Shown: positions 1 through 10,874 of the stretch, piece after piece
How positions within the stretch are numbered: position 1 is the first letter of the stretch
Layout: each line of letters starts with the position of its first letter
Assembly (NCBI GenBank): GCA_028583405.1
Contig: CM053248.1
Coordinates: 24,044,543-24,108,542 of the forward strand
DNA from: Pogonophryne albipinna
Lineage: Eukaryota; Chordata; Actinopteri; Perciformes; Artedidraconidae
Length of the DNA: 64,000 bases
Reading direction: 5' to 3'
Program-made: the position numbers and the translations under genes
Notes under the pieces: model-generated
Told to the model about the DNA's origin: nothing
What the model saw: the letters and a program-made list of their open reading frames with translations, nothing else
The model's database searches: none

Positions 1-1267
1 ATCACGTACCAGTGTGCAATGTGCCACACACACTCCTCTTTCTCTGCATGAAAGCCACTTTGCCAGGTTTGCCTCTGTGCCAGGTCTTTCTCTGAGCACT
101 TAAACAGCTGAATGCGTTGACTTTGTAGGTTGAAGACCACCAGGAAAGTGGATGATGAAAACTGCCAAAGAAGCGCAAAGTTGCCAGATATTCTGGCTTG
201 TCAGCTCAGTGCCAAAGCACTAAAACCCCAGTGACAGCACACCCACATACAGGTATTTCAATGCCTCACTGGAGGCTGAAGTCTTTTGTTTCCAGTTTTC
301 CACAACAAAGTCTGAAAACCCTAAAAGACATCAATGTCATGCTTCAACACAACATCTTTTTGCGATCTGAGGCCAGCCGTGGACAGGTGAAATTGCTTGA
401 AAAATAGGAATAGCCAAAAAGTAAGCTCAAGGGAAAGCCCTCGTTTTCCTTGCATCATTAAATTGAAATACGTCTTGGGAAACATAACCGCTTTTTCTAC
501 CACAGAGGAGCACGTCGGCCATGTCTGGCACAGGCCTTAAAGCGTGCATCACTATTTTCCAGCACTTCCATAGTCAAAGTGGTCTGATTGGGTGAGAATT
601 CAAATGGCAGTCACAGCCAATAGTCAGTCTGCATTAAGTAGAACAGATGAGGGATTCTGTTGTGACTACTTAGTCCCGTCTACTCAGTCAATCAACTCCC
701 CACAAGAAATGCTCAGAAATATAAGATTACCTTATACTAAATCTCCAAGAGATGGAACAAACTCACTCCCATATGTATTCACTCAATGGCATTATGTGCT
801 CTTATGTCTCACTGGATTAGGAGAGATATTTGGTAAGAACACAGATTTCTGGCCAATAAGTCAAAAATAATTCCTAATATTAAATGTGTGGCAGTGAGTC
901 TTGATGTAATAAGCACTCTGGTAAAGGTCCAATAATTTTATGTGAGAAGATTGAAGATTGACCTACTAAGGGAAACTATACATAGAGGTGTTTCCATTTC
1001 AATGTTGTTAATAATTTTTAAATGAATATGAACACCCCGAGACCTTTTGCTGGACTGTAAACTAATACAACTACACAGCATAATTAAGGCATATTTATAC
1101 TTAAATATTCTAATCAAGGCAATGTAAATTAAAATAGTTTGTTGACAGCTCGATTTTGATTTCAAAATCTTTTGCCTCCCTTTCTTGTAACTTACCAACA
1201 CAGAAAATACAAATCAAAAGTTTAAACAAAGTCACTATAATAATTAAAAAAAAAAAACTTGTGAGTA
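1..1267. other. unique non-coding DNA
   Basis: AT-rich sequence without convincing coding frames. The open frames at 198-407, 592-870 and 938-1201 show no recognisable domain or splice context. Confidence 0.6.
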
Positions 1268-2379
1268 GTGTTAATTTCGTCAGCTATTCGTCAGTCTTAG
1301 TCCTGTGTTAACTTTCCTTTTTAGTTTTAGTCATATTTAGTCACCTTCATGCTGTTTTTATTTAGTCAAGTTTTAGTCGACTAAAAGTCTGAGCATTTTA
1401 GTCTTATTTTAGTCAAAGAAAACTAATTATCTTAGTCTACTTTTTGTCAATGAAAACTGTTGAGTCTTTTTTTAGTCTTCAGATTATATAGAACATTTCA
1501 GTCAAACTGGTCTAGCCAAAACCAATAATTTGTCATTTTAGTCAAACGTATTTCACAATAAGATTATATCTTGTCCTTATTTGATGAAAAACACAGGTTG
1601 AATGATTAAGAATGCAGCTTTGCAGAGAGTATCTGGTCAGGTTTGTGGTGTTTTTACCAGCGGTGTTATGGCCACATTGCTTCCCTTCTGATAAAACAAT
1701 GCATTCGCATATTTTCCCCGCCTCATTGTAGCGAAAATGGGCCCAAATATCACATTGTTTCTTTCTCCCAAGCAGTGGTGGCTTTAGACTTTTTCGTTGT
1801 CAGTCATTTTGACGGACAGGATCGTAACATTTCCGTCATAATCCATTATTATCCGTCGAGTGCACAATTTATCAATCACTCGTGCTGACGGGGGGGTATT
1901 CGGTTAACGCGAGTGCGACCACTGCTCCCAAGCCCTGTTGTTGCCATTTTATTTTCTGTTAAATAAGGTTAGTTAGACCATGAGTTAGACCCGAGTCTTC
2001 CTGACAGTTCATATTTTGCCGCTGCCCGGTGTAATTCAAATCTACCGCTACGCGCAGACACACAGCTGCTGCCCAGCGCAGCACCGGAAATGGAACTGCA
2101 GGGAGAAAAACTGACTATCAGAGATGTAACGTTATCTTTGATAATATTTCCTCTCCTCACTTTTCGTCAACGAAAGTAAAGAGAGATTTTGGCATAGTTT
2201 TTATTTAGTAAACTACATTTTCGTCTCGTCACTTTTCGTCAACGATATTGCATGATGATTTCGTTACAGTTATTGTTTACTGCCGTCGGTGCCGTCTCGT
2301 CATCATCTCGTTTTCGTCATGGAAAAAAAGGTCGTTGACGAACATATTTCGTCATAGTTTTAGTCAACGAAATTAACAC
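1268..2379. mobile_element. non-autonomous DNA transposon with inverted ends
   Basis: The left end (GTGTTAATTTCGT) is the inverse of the right end (ACGAAATTAACAC). The interior is full of short variants of TTTTAGTC and CGTCAACGAAA in both orientations. There is no transposase frame. No matching duplication is seen in the flanks, so the boundary is approximate. The right end abuts the decayed hAT sequence at 2380. Confidence 0.65.
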
Positions 2380-2617
2380 ATTACCAAGGTTGCCAGGTTG
2401 CCATTGGCAACCATTCAGAAAAAATGTCAACCACTTATTGGCCTTTGGTTGCCATCAGTGGCAACCAGTTTTTAACATAAAGATATAAGGACTGCAAACT
2501 GCAAAATGCGCACCCCAAAATAGATAAATGTCAATTATTTGTTGTATTAAGAGTGATATTTAATTATTGTTGTGACCAGTCGGAACCTGATACTAAAGTT
2601 GCACGTGCATTGGTGTG

Positions 2618-2806
2618 ATTACATTACATTACATATCACTTGTTGACTTACATACTCAATACAGTGGACAATTCCCAACAGGAGCAATTTGGGGTGAAGT
2701 GTCTTGCCCAGGGAAACAAGAACATGCTGACTGCAGTGGGGTTTGAACCTGTGACCATCTGATCCCGATACCAAGGCTCTATCCACTGCGCCAAAGCTGG
2801 GGAACA
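2618..2806 (-). mobile_element. tRNA-derived SINE copy
   Basis: Read on the minus strand it starts with an A-box-like TGGCGCAGTGG, then a B box GGTTCAAACCC about 40 nt later, then a body shared with the copy at 46249-46441, and ends in ACATGTAATGTAATG-like repeats. The region matching GCTTTGGATAAAAGC of the other copy is deleted here. It is a retroposon rather than a tRNA gene, because no cloverleaf with matched acceptor stem follows. Confidence 0.7.
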
Positions 2807-2815
2807 ATAGTCTTG

Positions 2816-2905
2816 CAAGGGGGGGGAAGAAAGGAGAAGAAGGGGGAAGAAGGGGGAAGAAGAAAAAAGAGGGAGAAAGAGAGGAAAAAGAGGAGAAAAA
2901 ACGAT
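2816..2905 (+). repeat. GA-rich low-complexity tract
   Basis: Reiterated GGGGGAAGAA, AGGAG and GAGAAAGAG units directly after the SINE copy. Confidence 0.75.
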
Positions 2906-3705
2906 TATCACACATTTCTAATAAATATTATATATTTCTAATAAATATTAAGTAAAACGTATCTACTTCTTTCAAGTTTATTACATACAATTATTATTAT
3001 TTTCTTTATCAGGGATAGTTTTGAAGTACCCAATATGGACCTGTATTGAAGCTCATGGTTTGTGTGCTGTGGACAAATACTTAAATGTAACCATTACATT
3101 TAATATGAACTAAGAAGGTATTGGTGTTATAATGTATTTCTTTTAACAAACAAAGAGAAAACCTATAGAAATTCTAAACAAAGCACTCCACTCAATTATT
3201 GGACAGTCACATACTTGATAGAACCAAACCTTTATTTTAAAGTAGTTCAACTTAATAAAATGTAAAACAACCCTTAAAAGTAAGTAAGGTGCAGTATAAC
3301 AAAATAACACTAAATGAGTTTTAACATAAAATAAACATTATCATAAACTTAATAAAATATATACATATCATATATATAAATAAATATCAAACTATACACC
3401 GAACTATATACATAAATAAGTGTCCAGTGTCCATGCCTCTGGTGGGGGGGTATACATTTTGTTATGTCCTCCAACCATTGCTCCTTTGACACAATGTAGT
3501 TCGCTGTGTCCAGTGTCCGCTGTCCCAAACCTCCCACACCTCCACACGTGTTGGGCAGTACTTTGTGGGTCAGTGTTTGGCTGTATGGAGCAGGAGCAGG
3601 ACTAGGAGCAGGAAAAGCAGAGAGAGGCTGGCATTCAGAGCCTGTGGAGCAGCGACCAGGACAGGAACCTGTGAGCTCACTGGAGTAAATATCATGGAGC
3701 CCAAA

Positions 3706-4239
3706 GGTGGAGCAGGGAAGCGCTGCATCACCACCTGAGGGCCAGAGGGTGGAGCAGGGAACAGCTGCATCTCCACCTGAGGGCCAGAGGGTGGAGCAGG
3801 GAAGAGCTGCATCTCCACCTGAGGGCCAGAGGGTGGAGCAGGGAACAGCTGCATCTCCAGCTGAGGAGCTGAGGGTGGAGCAGGGAACAGCTCCATCTCC
3901 ACCTGAGGGCCGGAGGGTGGAGCAGGGAACAGCTGCATCTCCACCTGAGGGCCAGAGGGTGGAGCAGGGAACAGCTGCATCTCCACCTGAGGGCCAGAGG
4001 GTGGAGCAGGGAAGAGCTGCATCTCCACCTGAGGGCCAGAGGGTGGAGCAGGGAACAGCTGCATCTCCACCTGAGGAGCTGAGGGTGGAGCAGGGAACAG
4101 CTCCATCTCCACCTGAGGGCCAGAGGGTGGAGCAGGGAACAGCTGCATCTCCACCTGAGGAGCTGAGGGTGGAGCAGGGAACAGCTGCAACACCACCTGA
4201 GGACCTGAGGGTGGAGCAGGGAAGAGCTGCATCTCCACC
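3706..4239. repeat. 42-bp minisatellite, about 13 units
   Basis: The unit begins GGTGGAGCAGGGAACAGCTG and contains TCCACCTGAGG. Two unit endings alternate (GGGCCAGAG and GAGCTGAGG). Because 42 is a multiple of three, the array keeps several frames open at once: frames of 313, 222 and 204 codons on the minus strand and 183 on the plus strand all cross it. None has a supported start or homology outside the array, so I do not call a gene. Confidence 0.9.
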
Positions 4240-4429
4240 TTGCTTTGATGCTTTGTGATCTGGAATGTGACAACAGCGAAGTTGAGGCATTTATTAGAAA
4301 TGATCTATAGCAGTTAATGTTTCCAGATTTATAACCGAACACATTTATAATAAAAACTAGTTTGTAATGTTATTGTTTATAAGAGAGTTTAACAAACACG
4401 GAAATCAAATACACAGTCACGTTATGTAT

Positions 4430-4537
4430 GACCTTTTTGGTTGAGTCCATCTTTAAGATGGAACCAAATGTGGAGGTGATGCTGGCCTTGATATGGTCCA
4501 TGTGGGAGAGGATATCCCTGCCGTACATGGACAGCAC
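4430..4537 (-). pseudogene. fragment resembling a fish repeat-encoded transposase-like protein
   Basis: The minus strand encodes a conserved-looking block of about 36 residues that includes MYGRDILSHMDHIKAS and ends in GSILKMDSTKKV, followed at 4431 by a possible GT donor. I recall the KMDSTKKV block from abundant uncharacterised fish proteins that look repeat-encoded, but I cannot name the family with certainty. The upstream part is short Pro/Glu repeats (PEPSLLP). Frames around it are broken, so it looks like a relic. Confidence 0.3.
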
Positions 4538-4657
4538 CCAGAGACTGCTTGGGAGGAGGCTGGGCTCTGGGGGCTCCTGGCAGTCCACAGGGAGGAGGCT
4601 GGGCTCTGGGTGGGGGTAACTACTGGGGGTGTGATGTAAAATGTATGCATGAGGCAT

Positions 4658-5338
4658 TTCTTAATCTGAAACTATCATCATTATGTTTTAGTCTGGAGTG
4701 AGTCACTCAGTGTAAATCCTTTGATTGATAATATTTGCACCAGTAAATTGTAAATGTTCAGTAATATACTTATCATATGTGAATAATAAGTAATAGGTAC
4801 ATATGTTTCTATACTTTACCTTCTGACAGAGGTCACGTCACTTCCGTTTCCTTGGTGCGGGTTTATCCCTCCTGAAGGCCAAAGCCCGTCCATTCCGTAT
4901 CTCCCATTTCGTTATGGCTTATAGGTTTAGTGATCATCTAAACTTTAAGTAAAATAACAATGCAAGTGTTAAGAGAGAACTACACTGCAAAGCGAACAAC
5001 ACTGACACCATGTTAACCATTATTTATACAGGTTATCTACACATATAATCATGTATAAACACACATCATGTTCATAAACGGTGAAGTTGTCCTTTTATCC
5101 ATAAATGATTGATGTGTGTATATTGAATTACAATTAATGTAATGTTATATACAGTATATAGCTATCTTGAATATATATTCAACAATATACTGTGTCCTTC
5201 CTGGAGCATATAACACACTTTATCATATCATAGTGAGCAACGATCCCTTATCTCACAAAGATATTTATATCATATAATATATGATATACTTTAGGTGTCT
5301 ATATGAACAAATCAACTGATAAACATAAACTCATAAAA
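4658..5338. other. AT-rich non-coding stretch
   Basis: No coding signal. 5040-5300 is rich in TATA/ATAT motifs. A CpG-containing patch at 4835-4905 may be another relic of the host transposon. Confidence 0.5.
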
Positions 5339-5503
5339 TGGTGGAGTAATGGAGTAAAAGTACACCAGTTACCTCTGAATTGTAGTAGAGTAGAAGTACA
5401 CAGTAGAAAAATATGGAAACACTCAAGTGAAGTACAAGTATCTCAAAATTCTACTTAAGTACAGTACTTGAGTAAATGTTCTTAGATACTTCCCACCTCT
5501 GTG
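5339..5503. repeat. interspersed repeat with AAGTA/TACTT motifs
   Basis: Reiterated GTAAAAGTAC, GAAGTAC and TACTTGAGTA words, ending in ACTTCCCACCTCTG, which looks like the inverse of a CAGAGGTGGGAAGT transposon end. Related sequence recurs at 9603, 32190, 32640, 33985 and 34300. Confidence 0.55.
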
Positions 5504-5839
5504 TATACAGTATGCTGTATGACTTCTGTACCACTGCTCACAGAAGTGTAGTTACTAATTACAACATGCCCATTCATACAAGAGTCGTTTAACAACTTAT
5601 TGAAATTACTGTTGTCAATCGGATGTATAACACATGGCTGTTGACATTGATTAATATAATAACGTGTATTTAACCTAGACACGATAGCATTAGCAATGCT
5701 GGCTTGCTAACTTTATGCAGACTGAAGTTGCCGACTGTATACCGTAATGTAAAAGTTGACGCCAAAACGACAGTTGTAAAAATAGGTTTTATGACTGAAA
5801 ACGGGAAAATAGAAACAGGTAGTGTTGTTACTTACTCTG

Positions 5840-6060
5840 AACACCTCTGATGCGCCTCGCGATTTGTCCACTGTGTCAACCAAAAGCGTGAGGGGGGCGG
5901 GTTCGGGGAGAAGCCGTGCCGTGAGTGGCTCTGTCCATTGTGATGCCGTGACGTGATTGGCTCCGTCCATTGTGAACTCGCGTCGTGATTGGTTTAAATC
6001 CAATCACACCTCCTTATTATTACGGAGCCAGAAAGCGATGCACGTTTACTCGCGTGGGCG
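5840..6060 (+). promoter_or_regulatory. CpG-containing, CCAAT-rich candidate promoter of the decayed element
   Basis: The stretch holds several inverted CCAAT boxes (GTGATTGGCTCCG, GTGATTGGTTTAAATCC), two near-copies of GGCTCYGTCCATTGTGA, and a local excess of CpG. It lies just upstream of the open frame starting at 6089. The promoter role is inferred from composition and position. Confidence 0.35.
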
Positions 6061-6088
6061 GTGCGCCGTGTGTTTGTTTTACAAAAAA

Positions 6089-6243
6089 ATGGAGAAGCAA
6101 ATTAAGTTGTTTGACTGTGGGGTAACAAGTTCGGCCAACGCGTCAACATCTCAAACGAATGTTCAAAGTGATTCAACTGATAAAGCGCAAGGTGAACCCG
6201 AACGAAAAGCAAAGAGAAAATGGGTAAAGTCTGTCTTGGGAGG
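6089..6243 (+). pseudogene. first coding exon relic of a hAT-like transposase, split by insertion
   Basis: The ATG at 6089 opens a frame beginning MEKQIKLFDCGVTSS and ending KRKWVKSVLGG at the insertion point. The frame resumes at 8804 after the right copy of the duplicated GTCTTGGGAGG and runs to about 8834, where GGTAAAAG could be a splice donor. The Ser/Thr/Lys-rich start resembles transposase N-termini of the ZNF862/ZMYM-like hAT group, but it is too short for a firm family call. Confidence 0.4.
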
Positions 6244-6265
6244 GTTAGTGCTAGATCGTATACCT

Positions 6266-6722
6266 CCTGGGTTTTAGGCGGAAGTGACCTAACCTCCCAC
6301 CCAGGACAGGAGACGAGCATGAATACATAATTTTTCCACAAAAATATCATAATTTTATATTTTGAGAATTCATAACTTTGGAGGACAGCAGGCTATTACT
6401 AATATTTAAAAAAATGACATCTCACAAGAAGAAAAGAACAGATGGGATTTAACACTCAGAAAGCCACTGAGTGCGTTTGATTTCGGATTACAGTGACACA
6501 CACAGTAAAAGGTTTATTTAAAAAAAGGGGGGAGGTTTTTTATTATCCCTCTCACTCCTTTTCACTGTCCTCTGGATTCCTGCAGGACTCCAGATTCGCG
6601 AAGAGCCCATGCAAAATTTAATTAAATGTGTCTACTTTTACTACCAGATGTGCTGTCAGTTGCTGCAAAAGTTGCCGACTTCTCATCCACGATTACGTCA
6701 CTTCCGCCGCCTAAAACCCAGG
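6266..6722. mobile_element. short inverted-end element inside the left arm
   Basis: The left end CCTGGGTTTTAGGCGGAAGT (from 6266) and right end CTTCCGCCGCCTAAAACCCA (to 6720) are inverse copies with a 3-nt indel. It separates two halves of the left arm of the enclosing element. No coding frame is seen. Confidence 0.6.
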
Positions 6723-6742
6723 GGGTGTTTCTCAATCGCGAG

Positions 6743-8128
6743 TAGGGATGGGTATCGTTAGGATTTTATCGATACCGATATCGATACCGGTACTGCTTAT
6801 CGGTATCGGTATTTTTCGATACTCTTATCGATACTTTTCAATAATTTGGTGCTCAAAATTATAGACATGAATACAAGATGTGAAGATTAAACAGTCATTT
6901 TATTGTAATTTTCTTGCAGAAATAACTGCAGTCAAAAATAAATAAAATAACTTAAAGGGGCCTGGCTCGCCCTATCATGCTTTTTGGGGTTTTCCCTCAG
7001 ACATAGGATGAAAATAGGCATTTTTTTACATTTGTAAATCAGTTCCATCTTCATCCAGACATTTCAAACTGACAACCTAGCTCGACAAGAGATCCTTCAA
7101 ACATTGTCCTACAGTGACATCATGCAAAACTGTGATATGAAGAAATTGGTAAAAAGGCTAAGATGGCAAAAAGATAAAGGCGAGTACGTATATTATTTAT
7201 TCTGGATTGTAATTTTAAATCATCACAAAATAAATGATGTGCTGAACTGAAACAAGTCAAAATGTGTCTGAAGGTTTAAACATAGAACAAAGTATTTGAG
7301 CTTAAAATATGTCAATTCCTAGTAAACTACCAACAATTGCTGAACCATACATTGAAACGTTGACCTTTAACAACATTTAAATGCAGTTTTCCAATTCACG
7401 ATGACATCTGTAAGTTTAACTGGTTTATAAAGCATTCAATGAAAGGCCAAACTATTATAGGTGTAGGAGCTCACATTAATACACTGTCAGTGTTAATAAA
7501 CAAAAAAAAAGGCAAGGCGATGTGCCTGCAAGACTTCACTCAAGTAAACAAAACATATTACCCGTGCGCAGCAGCTAACCTGCCTGCGAGCCTTCGCTCA
7601 GGTCACATTTACACGGCGCGGCTGAAGCCCGCTAGCACTATTAGCACTAGCAGTATCGCTAGCAGCCACATTGTTTAGGCTGTCAAATACGCTGCACCGT
7701 TTTAGATTCAATGAGTGTCTCGTTTGCAAATGCTTCATTAAGTTGCTTGTGTTACCCCCTTTACAAGCAACTAATTGAGTACATAGATTGCACCTTGCAC
7801 TATCCCCACTACATTTTTTAAAGTGCCCCCAGACCTTCGATCGCTTCGCTCTGTCCGCCATGCCTGCGGGAGTCTCACAACAATAATAAGAGCGCTGTTG
7901 AGAGAGATGACGAGTGGCATTTACAGTGGCCAATCAGAGGGGTCTCAAACCGGATACATCACACGGGATGAGGGTTCCCAACCAACCAGAATGGTTTAAA
8001 GTTAAACTAAGGAAGTAGGCGTAACATACCGATAGCAGCACCGTTTGTCCAGCGGCTTAACGGTATACCGATACCATCCAATCAGGTACCGGTATTGACT
8101 TAGTACCGGTTCTCGATACCCATCCCTA
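6743..8128 (-). mobile_element. hAT transposon, internally deleted, with intact ends and TSD
   Basis: Termini TAGGGATGGGTATCG and its exact inverse lie at 6743 and 8114-8128. They are flanked by the perfect 8-bp duplication ATCGCGAG (6735-6742 and 8129-8136), the hAT hallmark. Subterminal repeats of CGATACCGGTA are present at both ends. Only the first transposase exon remains, on the minus strand. The catalytic region is missing, so it is non-autonomous. Confidence 0.9.
7598..7861 (-). pseudogene. BED zinc-finger exon of hAT transposase
   Basis: The ATG at 7861 begins MADRAKRSKVWGHFKKC. The BED-type finger follows: CNLC, about 18 residues later HLQTRH, with the aromatic Trp-Gly-His-Phe block in front. 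BED fingers are the DNA-binding N-terminus of ZBED-like hAT transposases. The frame stops at 7598 after 87 codons. The RNase-H-like catalytic domain and hAT dimerisation region are absent from the rest of the element. Confidence 0.7.
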
Positions 8129-8468
8129 ATCGCGAGTAAAGCATACTACGTCATCAAGTGCCGACGAAGTACTGTTCCAATGTCCAGCATACTTGGAAAT
8201 CTACCGAGCCCGGCGTACTTCGTTTGGAGAAATTTCGAGGCCCACAATGCTTTGCGCACGGACCATTTCCCCCAAGTCTGTGGCGGAAAATGTAAGGCGG
8301 TGCCTTTCATATGACGCACACCTGCTCGCCTGTTCCACTCTTCGTTTTCCGAATGCCAGGAAGTATTCTTGCCTCGCTTCTTAAGCAAGACGCTCGGAAG
8401 ACATGTGCTACCAAGCAAGCGTACTCGCGATTGAGAAACACCCAGGAGGTATACGATCTAGCACTAAC

Positions 8469-8792
8469 GCAGCGTCCACACGGCGGCGTGCGTTGAAGCT
8501 TGCCGGTGTGCTTGTCTGAAACTCCACCAACAACCAATCACATGAATCTCCTGCCCCGGACACACAAGCACGTGGTTTGATTGGCTAGAGCTTGTACTGG
8601 CATATGAGTTGATTGGCTGACACTTCCACCGAACATTCAAAAGTTACTCAACTTTTGAAGCGAGCTACGCAAGCAAAGCGAAGCAACGCTCCCACAATGC
8701 AGTTCGGCAAAGCGTGACGTCACCCCATTCAAAGTGAATGGGCAGAAACGTTGAAGCTTCAACGCACTCCGCCGTGTGGACGGGCCATAATC
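8469..8792. mobile_element. 325-bp MITE, copy 1
   Basis: Ends carry CGTCCACACGGCGG and its inverse CCGCCGTGTGGACG, near 8473 and 8780. The interior contains TGACGTCACCCCATTC and GATTGGCTAGAGCTTGTACT. It is about 80 percent alike by eye to the sequence at 43397-43722 in the opposite orientation. It directly abuts the preceding element, so together 6244-8792 form one composite insertion. Confidence 0.75.
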
Positions 8793-9061
8793 GTCTTGGG
8801 AGGCGATGTACATTCTGCTCCGTTGTGCATTCACTTCCGGTAAAAGTTCCTTCAAATAATAGTCCCGATCTTATTACTACCAAAATAAAATTGCAAAACG
8901 AAACTTTACCATAGGAAAATATTGGCATACAAATATAATCACTTCTATAAAAAGGTAACACATTTTAAATAGTTAGACATATTAAAAGGTAATTTACAGC
9001 ATTAATCATTAATATCTCATTCTTAACTGTGAATGGTTTTCATTTATTTAACATTAGAAAT

Positions 9062-9154
9062 GTATTAGTCCGGCCAATCCAAGACTTCAATGCTGAAGGG
9101 CCAATGGATCTATGGTGGGGATCAGCACAAAGGTCAAGAAAACCCAAATTTTAA
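9062..9154 (+). pseudogene. C-terminal relic of hAT-like transposase
   Basis: The plus strand reads FNAEGPMDLWWGSAQRSRKP shortly before a TAA at 9152-9154. A D/N-P-x-x-x-x-W...RSRRP ending is typical of the last residues of fish ZNF862-like hAT proteins. It lies about 350 bp inside the right terminus at 9509, the expected place for a transposase 3' end. The middle of the gene is missing. Confidence 0.4.
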
Positions 9155-9602
9155 AGGGAGACAACGGATGACCAAGAAACTAGTGACTTGCTCAATTCAT
9201 TTGTGAGGGATCTGTGAAGAACATGACAACAGCTGCACTACTGGTATTTAGTATACCAGCAATTGAGGGTGGACAAGTTTACTACCACTTAAGTTTCAAA
9301 TAATTGTGTTAATTACTTATTGTAAAGCATTTGAACATTCTTTTGTGTCACATGTTCATTATTAAGTTGATATATAACTGTATATTATCTTAATTATTTA
9401 AAATATAAGGTGACTAAAAATGGCAACTGTATTTTCAGTTTTGGCAACCAAAAGCTGATGCCTGGTTGCCAGCCTGGCAACCACTTTTAAAAGTTAGCGT
9501 TGAGCCCTGAAGAGCCAAAGTTACCTCTTTCAAATTGCTTTTCATACATTCATTCGTCAGAATAAATGACCTAAAACCTCAAATCAGGTAACTGTAATGC
9601 AA

Positions 9603-9790
9603 AGGTGGAAAAAGTACTCGGATCTTGTACTTGAGTAAAAGAAGAAGTACCAGAGCGCAGGAATACTCTATTACTCTATTATTAAGTAAAAGTCCTGCAA
9701 TCAAAATGCTGCTCAAGTAAAAGTACAAAAGTTTTAGCATCAACTTATACTTAAAGTACCAAAAGTAAAAGTACTTATTATGCAGATTGC
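9603..9790. repeat. AAGTA/TACTT interspersed repeat
   Basis: Contains GTGGAAAAAGTACTCGGATC, CTTGAGTAAAAG and CTGCTCAAGTAAAAGTAC, related to the repeat at 5339-5503 and to copies in the 32-34 kb region. Confidence 0.6.
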
Positions 9791-10174
9791 AACAATGCAT
9801 CATATTTAATAAGCTTTTTCTTTTGAATGCAACATCTGAAATGGTTAATATGCCTTTTTGTAGCTCTGTGTAAAAGTACTTATTTAGTCTCTGAGGTAAA
9901 ATACCCCAGTAGTGCCTCAAATATGAATGTTAGTGCAGTAGTTGGGTACTTTTTTGAGTCATTAAATGAATGTAAAATGTCCTTAATGATTTGGTTTGAA
10001 AGTCACTTAAATCCACAGTATTTCTTTTAACCCAGATATCTCACTGCAGTTCACCCAAGTTGCTTAGTAAATGTACGCACACACTTCATAAACAAATACA
10101 TTGCAGAACTCAATTTTGCTTTGTGCTAAAGAAAATACAGAAGCTCTTTAATCAGATAAATAAAATAAAAATGT

Positions 10175-10395
10175 TTACTCACAGTTTTTCCTGTTCTGGA
10201 CAAACCGCCTGAGAGTCGGGGGAAGAACGTTATCCCGTCGGAGAAAGCCGAATTCTTCATCAGAAACACCCAAATGTTGGTCGAATGGGTCCTGAACAAT
10301 CCAACATCTCCATCCCAGGACCCACGCAGCTTTCTTGGTCACTGCAGGGTCGGTCAGTCCGCCTTGAAGCGCCGTGTCCAAGCTCCCACTCTTCG
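10175..10395 (-). pseudogene. unidentified coding-like exon
   Basis: A minus-strand frame of 68 codons encodes a compositionally normal protein piece (for example GWRCWIVQDPFDQHLGVSDE and NVLPPTLRRFVQNRK) and ends exactly at a consensus-like donor, ACT|GTGAGT, near 10185. Upstream on the same strand, at 10695, an ATG begins MAQGEKKRKVGCR in a CpG-containing patch. I do not recognise the protein. It could be an exon of a repeat-borne gene or of a retained host gene piece. Confidence 0.25.
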
Positions 10396-10843
10396 TAGTT
10401 TACTTGTCTAGTAACGTTAGTCACACTAGCTAACTTTAAGACGCTAGCTAGCTAGCTAACTAACTAACTAACACGAGCCTTAATTAGCATTCTTCGCAAT
10501 TTGCAACTTTCTTGTTGCTAGCTTAGCCACTAAGCTAACAGATACACACAAGCACCTACGTCCAGACAGTTTATTGACATTAGGTGGAGATAATGAGCTT
10601 GATAGCGCATTTTTGCTAATTTTTTCAACACTAATGTTTATTTGGACAACTTTCAACCTGCAGCCCACTTTCCGTTTTTTCTCTCCCTGCGCCATTATTT
10701 CCCGTCTTTTCGTCTACAAACAATCACAGGTGCATCTGATTAACCACTAACACACTGCACACTGACCAATAGGAAAGGGTTCAAAGCTGAAGATACAATA
10801 TTGTATACTCCATTTGTACTGAACTTTTAATAGCCTCTTTAGC

Positions 10844-10874
10844 TATGCATGCAAGTATTTTACTTGCATGCATA
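10844..10874. repeat. perfect 14-bp inverted repeat
   Basis: Arms TATGCATGCAAGTA and TACTTGCATGCATA flank a TTT loop. A second short palindrome, ATACAATATTGTAT, lies at 10793-10806. Confidence 0.9.

Larger units (their letters stand above)
6244..8468. mobile_element. inverted-end DNA transposon, itself carrying two insertions
   Basis: The left arm starts GTTAGTGCTAGATCGTATAC at 6244. The right arm (8420-8468) is its inverse and continues through GAGAAACACCCAGG and CTCGCGATT. In the left arm the match is broken by the element at 6266-6722, and resumes at 6723 (GGGTGTTTCTCAATCGCG). A further hAT occupies 6743-8128. After removing both insertions the element would be only a few hundred bases, so it is a MITE. 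Confidence 0.65.
2380..9509 (+). mobile_element. decayed hAT-like element hosting many later insertions
   Basis: The right end reads GTTGAGCCCTG at 9499-9509, the inverse of a CAGGGCTCAAC hAT-type terminus. Sequences near both ends share reiterated GGTTGCCAGG and TTGGCAACCA blocks (2386-2475 and 9420-9490). Plus-strand coding relics lie at 6089-6243 with continuation after 8803, and at 9062-9154, in the order expected of one gene. The left terminus is missing, apparently replaced at 2379. The assignment as one element is inference from this symmetry. Confidence 0.4.

Noticed and set aside
3349..4342. Long ORFs (313, 222, 204 and 183 codons) on both strands
   Set aside because: They are all created by the 42-bp minisatellite; no conserved head, start context or splice evidence.
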